Below, piece by piece: positions 62,252 through 64,000 of a DNA stretch of 64,000 bases (the stretch's first letter is position 1; every line of letters begins with the position of its first letter). Below the pieces are notes generated by a model, which was given only the letters and a program-made list of their open reading frames with translations, made no database searches and was not told the DNA's origin. The stretch lies in the NCBI GenBank assembly GCA_002412775.1, contig DHVT01000017.1, forward strand, positions 1 through 64,000, read 5' to 3'. The stretch is from Firmicutes bacterium UBA5201 (GTDB taxonomy: Bacteria > Bacillota > Clostridia > Peptostreptococcales > Acidaminobacteraceae). A program made the translations under genes and the position numbers.

Positions 62252-64000
62252 TTACATCCTCTCCGCCAGTTTTGAAATAAATGTCGAGTTGCTGTCATAA
62301 TCCAATTGTTTCAATATTTCCTGGGCATGAATTGTTTTGCCTTTGGATTTGCGTTTGACGTATTGCCCTTCAGAGGTCAACTCCCACGCCTTCAAATTGT
62401 CACTGAGATAAAGTTCCAATGTTTTCATGATTCTCTCCGTTATGATTTTCTCTTCAATGGGAAACATGAGTTCAATCCTTCTATCCAGATTTCTGGTCAT
62501 CCAGTCCGCACTGGACAAAAATACTTTCTGATCACCGTTGTTGTGGAAGCAATAAATTCTACTGTGTTCGAGGAACTCGCCTACGATGCTTATGATTTCG
62601 ATATTCTCACTCATCTTCTCAACTCCGGGTACCAATGTGCAAATACCTCTGACCACGAGCTTTATTTTCACACCCGCTTGTGATGCATCATACAGTTTTT
62701 CTATCATCTCAATATCCACCAGTGAATTCATTTTCGCCATGATTTTGGCTTTCTTGCCTTCTTTGGCGTACTTGATCTCCTGATCGATGAGTTGATAAAA
62801 CTTCTGTCTCAAATTGAAAGGAGCGACACTAAGAACATGTGTGTTCACGGAGGTTGCGAAACCCGACACCATGTTGAAAAAAACCGACGCGTCCGACCCG
62901 AAATTCTCCCTCGCAGTGAATATGCCCATATCCGTGTATAACTTTGATGTCTGATCGTTGTAATTTCCTGTGCCAAGATGGAGATATCTTCGAATCTTAT
63001 TTTTTTCTCTTCTTACCACCAAAGTGATTTTGGAGTGTGTCTTGAGGCCATATATGCCATAAATGACATGTACTCCGCGTTGTTCAAGTTTTTTTGCCCA
63101 GTTGATATTGTTCTCCTCATCAAATCTGGCCATCAATTCCACCAATACGGTGACCTGTTTTCCACGGTCGGCGGCTTCAGAAAGTGCCTTTACGATTTGT
63201 GAATCTCCACTGACCCGATAGAGCGTCTGTTTGATGGCGAGCACATGGGGATCTTTACTGGCCTGTTTGATGAAATCCACCACACAATCGAATGATTCAT
63301 ACGGATGATGTACAAACAAATCTTCATTTTTGATGAATTTAAAAATGTTCTTTTTATCCATGAAGGCCAATTTGTTGGGCTTGTATGGTTTTTTGACCAA
63401 ATCACTTTTGGATTTTGGGGCCTTTAATTTGAAAAATTCAGTTGCGTCCATGATTTCCTTGATATCATAGACCTGTTGTACATCTAACATCAGAGCATCC
63501 TGCAGCACCTTATGAAGCCAGGGATCAGCGCCCTCAATAATTTCGAGGCGAACCGTCTCTCCCCATTTTCTCAGTCTTACCGCCTCTTCTATGACCATCA
63601 GCAGGTCCTCTGCCTCATCTTCAATAATATTGAGGTCGCCATTTCGGGTGACTCTGAAAAGTGAGGTGGATAGGACTTGATGTCCTAAAAATAATCTGTC
63701 GATGAATGTCTCAATGATATCCTCAAGCAGTACATATACTATATTGTCATCGTCCTTTGAAAAAACGATGAACCGGTCCAACACACTTGGAGCTTGGACA
63801 ATCGCCAGTTTTGTGTCAAAACCGATCAATAGTTTGACCGCGATGTAAAGTCCTTTGTTGTTGACAAGTGGAAATCTTCTCGTGAAATCCACAGCCATCG
63901 GCGTCAGAACCGGAAAAATATCCATGTTGAACATCATCTCCAGCCTCTGCAGGTCGTCTTCACTGTAGTTTTCTTTTCTCAAGAAATGTATGCCCTCATT
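62252..64000 (-). CDS. ppk: Polyphosphate kinase 1, 5' end beyond the window
   Basis: 582 residues visible; the frame is open to the right edge, and the roughly 100 missing N-terminal residues agree with a family length near 700. PPK1 makes polyphosphate from ATP. It has FPVLTPMAVD near the visible start, VLVELMARFDEENNINWAKKLE, the phosphorylated His in GLKTHSKITLVVRRE, HLGTGNYND and the second His in YCFHNNGDQKVFLSSADWMTRNLDRR. A TTG at 63982 is only an internal codon. Linked to the HD-CHAD gene downstream. Confidence 0.94.
   Translation of the reverse strand, partial: NEGIHFLRKENYSEDDLQRLEMMFNMDIFPVLTPMAVDFTRRFPLVNNKGLYIAVKLLIGFDTKLAIVQAPSVLDRFIVFSKDDDNIVYVLLEDIIETFIDRLFLGHQVLSTSLFRVTRNGDLNIIEDEAEDLLMVIEEAVRLRKWGETVRLEIIEGADPWLHKVLQDALMLDVQQVYDIKEIMDATEFFKLKAPKSKSDLVKKPYKPNKLAFMDKKNIFKFIKNEDLFVHHPYESFDCVVDFIKQASKDPHVLAIKQTLYRVSGDSQIVKALSEAADRGKQVTVLVELMARFDEENNINWAKKLEQRGVHVIYGIYGLKTHSKITLVVRREKNKIRRYLHLGTGNYNDQTSKLYTDMGIFTARENFGSDASVFFNMVSGFATSVNTHVLSVAPFNLRQKFYQLIDQEIKYAKEGKKAKIMAKMNSLVDIEMIEKLYDASQAGVKIKLVVRGICTLVPGVEKMSENIEIISIVGEFLEHSRIYCFHNNGDQKVFLSSADWMTRNLDRRIELMFPIEEKIITERIMKTLELYLSDNLKAWELTSEGQYVKRKSKGKTIHAQEILKQLDYDSNSTFISKLAERM

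Noticed and set aside
1..64000. CRISPR arrays, insertion sequences, phage genes, tRNA or rRNA genes
   Set aside because: No repeat array, transposase, integrase, tRNA cloverleaf or rRNA-like segment was recognised. The window is densely packed with metabolic genes.

Overview
The window looks like chromosome of an anaerobic, Gram-positive-type Firmicute (class Clostridia). Most genes have strong AGGAGG-type ribosome binding sites, TTG and GTG starts are frequent, the binding proteins are lipoproteins with a lipobox, and there is a selenium-dependent molybdenum hydroxylase accessory set and an FdrA-type system. A Fusibacter/Acidaminobacter-like organism is possible, but this is a guess from gene content. 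No rRNA, tRNA, CRISPR array, insertion sequence or phage gene was recognised. No gene-free stretch exceeds 300 bases; the longest (49409-49630) is a divergent promoter region.

Region 1 (1-11.3 kb) is a glucoside-utilisation locus on the minus strand: binding protein, two MalFG-type permeases, LacI regulator, PfkB sugar kinase, MalK-type ATPase, GH65 phosphorylase and beta-phosphoglucomutase, closed by a strong terminator. An amylosucrase-like GH13 enzyme has its own promoter. Both promoters carry the same palindrome GAAACCGGTTTC between -35 and -10.

Region 2 (11.3-14.6 kb) holds a phosphoesterase, a cytoplasmic ParB-like/BMP fusion and a YjjG-like HAD phosphatase.

Region 3 (14.6-31.3 kb) reads as one sigma-54 regulon for cell-wall peptides. 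A sigma-54 activator sits between a leftward operon (LD-carboxypeptidase, beta-lactamase-fold hydrolase with a zinc ribbon, alanine racemase, diaminopimelate decarboxylase, M20 amidohydrolase) and a rightward operon (oligopeptide ABC transporter, C39-like peptidase, M19 dipeptidase). A D-aminopeptidase (DppA) gene lies at the far end. All three transcription units start with near-identical -24/-12 promoters. I infer uptake and complete catabolism of murein peptides containing D-Ala, D-Glu and DAP.

Region 4 (31.3-61 kb), after a DEAD-box helicase, is a molybdenum hydroxylase region. It contains cofactor genes (moeA, mobA-like, yqeC, yqeB, xdhC), a CoA-transferase, a cyclase-family hydrolase, the DUF1116/FdrA/DUF2877 set with an additional 59-residue gene, a PucR regulator, an NCS2 nucleobase permease and a three-subunit xanthine-dehydrogenase-type enzyme. 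A VWA/MoxR pair then separates this from a second three-subunit hydroxylase operon with an amidase, a carboxymuconolactone-decarboxylase-family protein, an MCP-like receptor and a flavoprotein. The likely theme is N-heterocycle (purine, pyrimidine or ureide) degradation; the exact substrates cannot be read from sequence.

Region 5 (61-64 kb) has an HD-CHAD protein next to polyphosphate kinase, which runs off the right edge.
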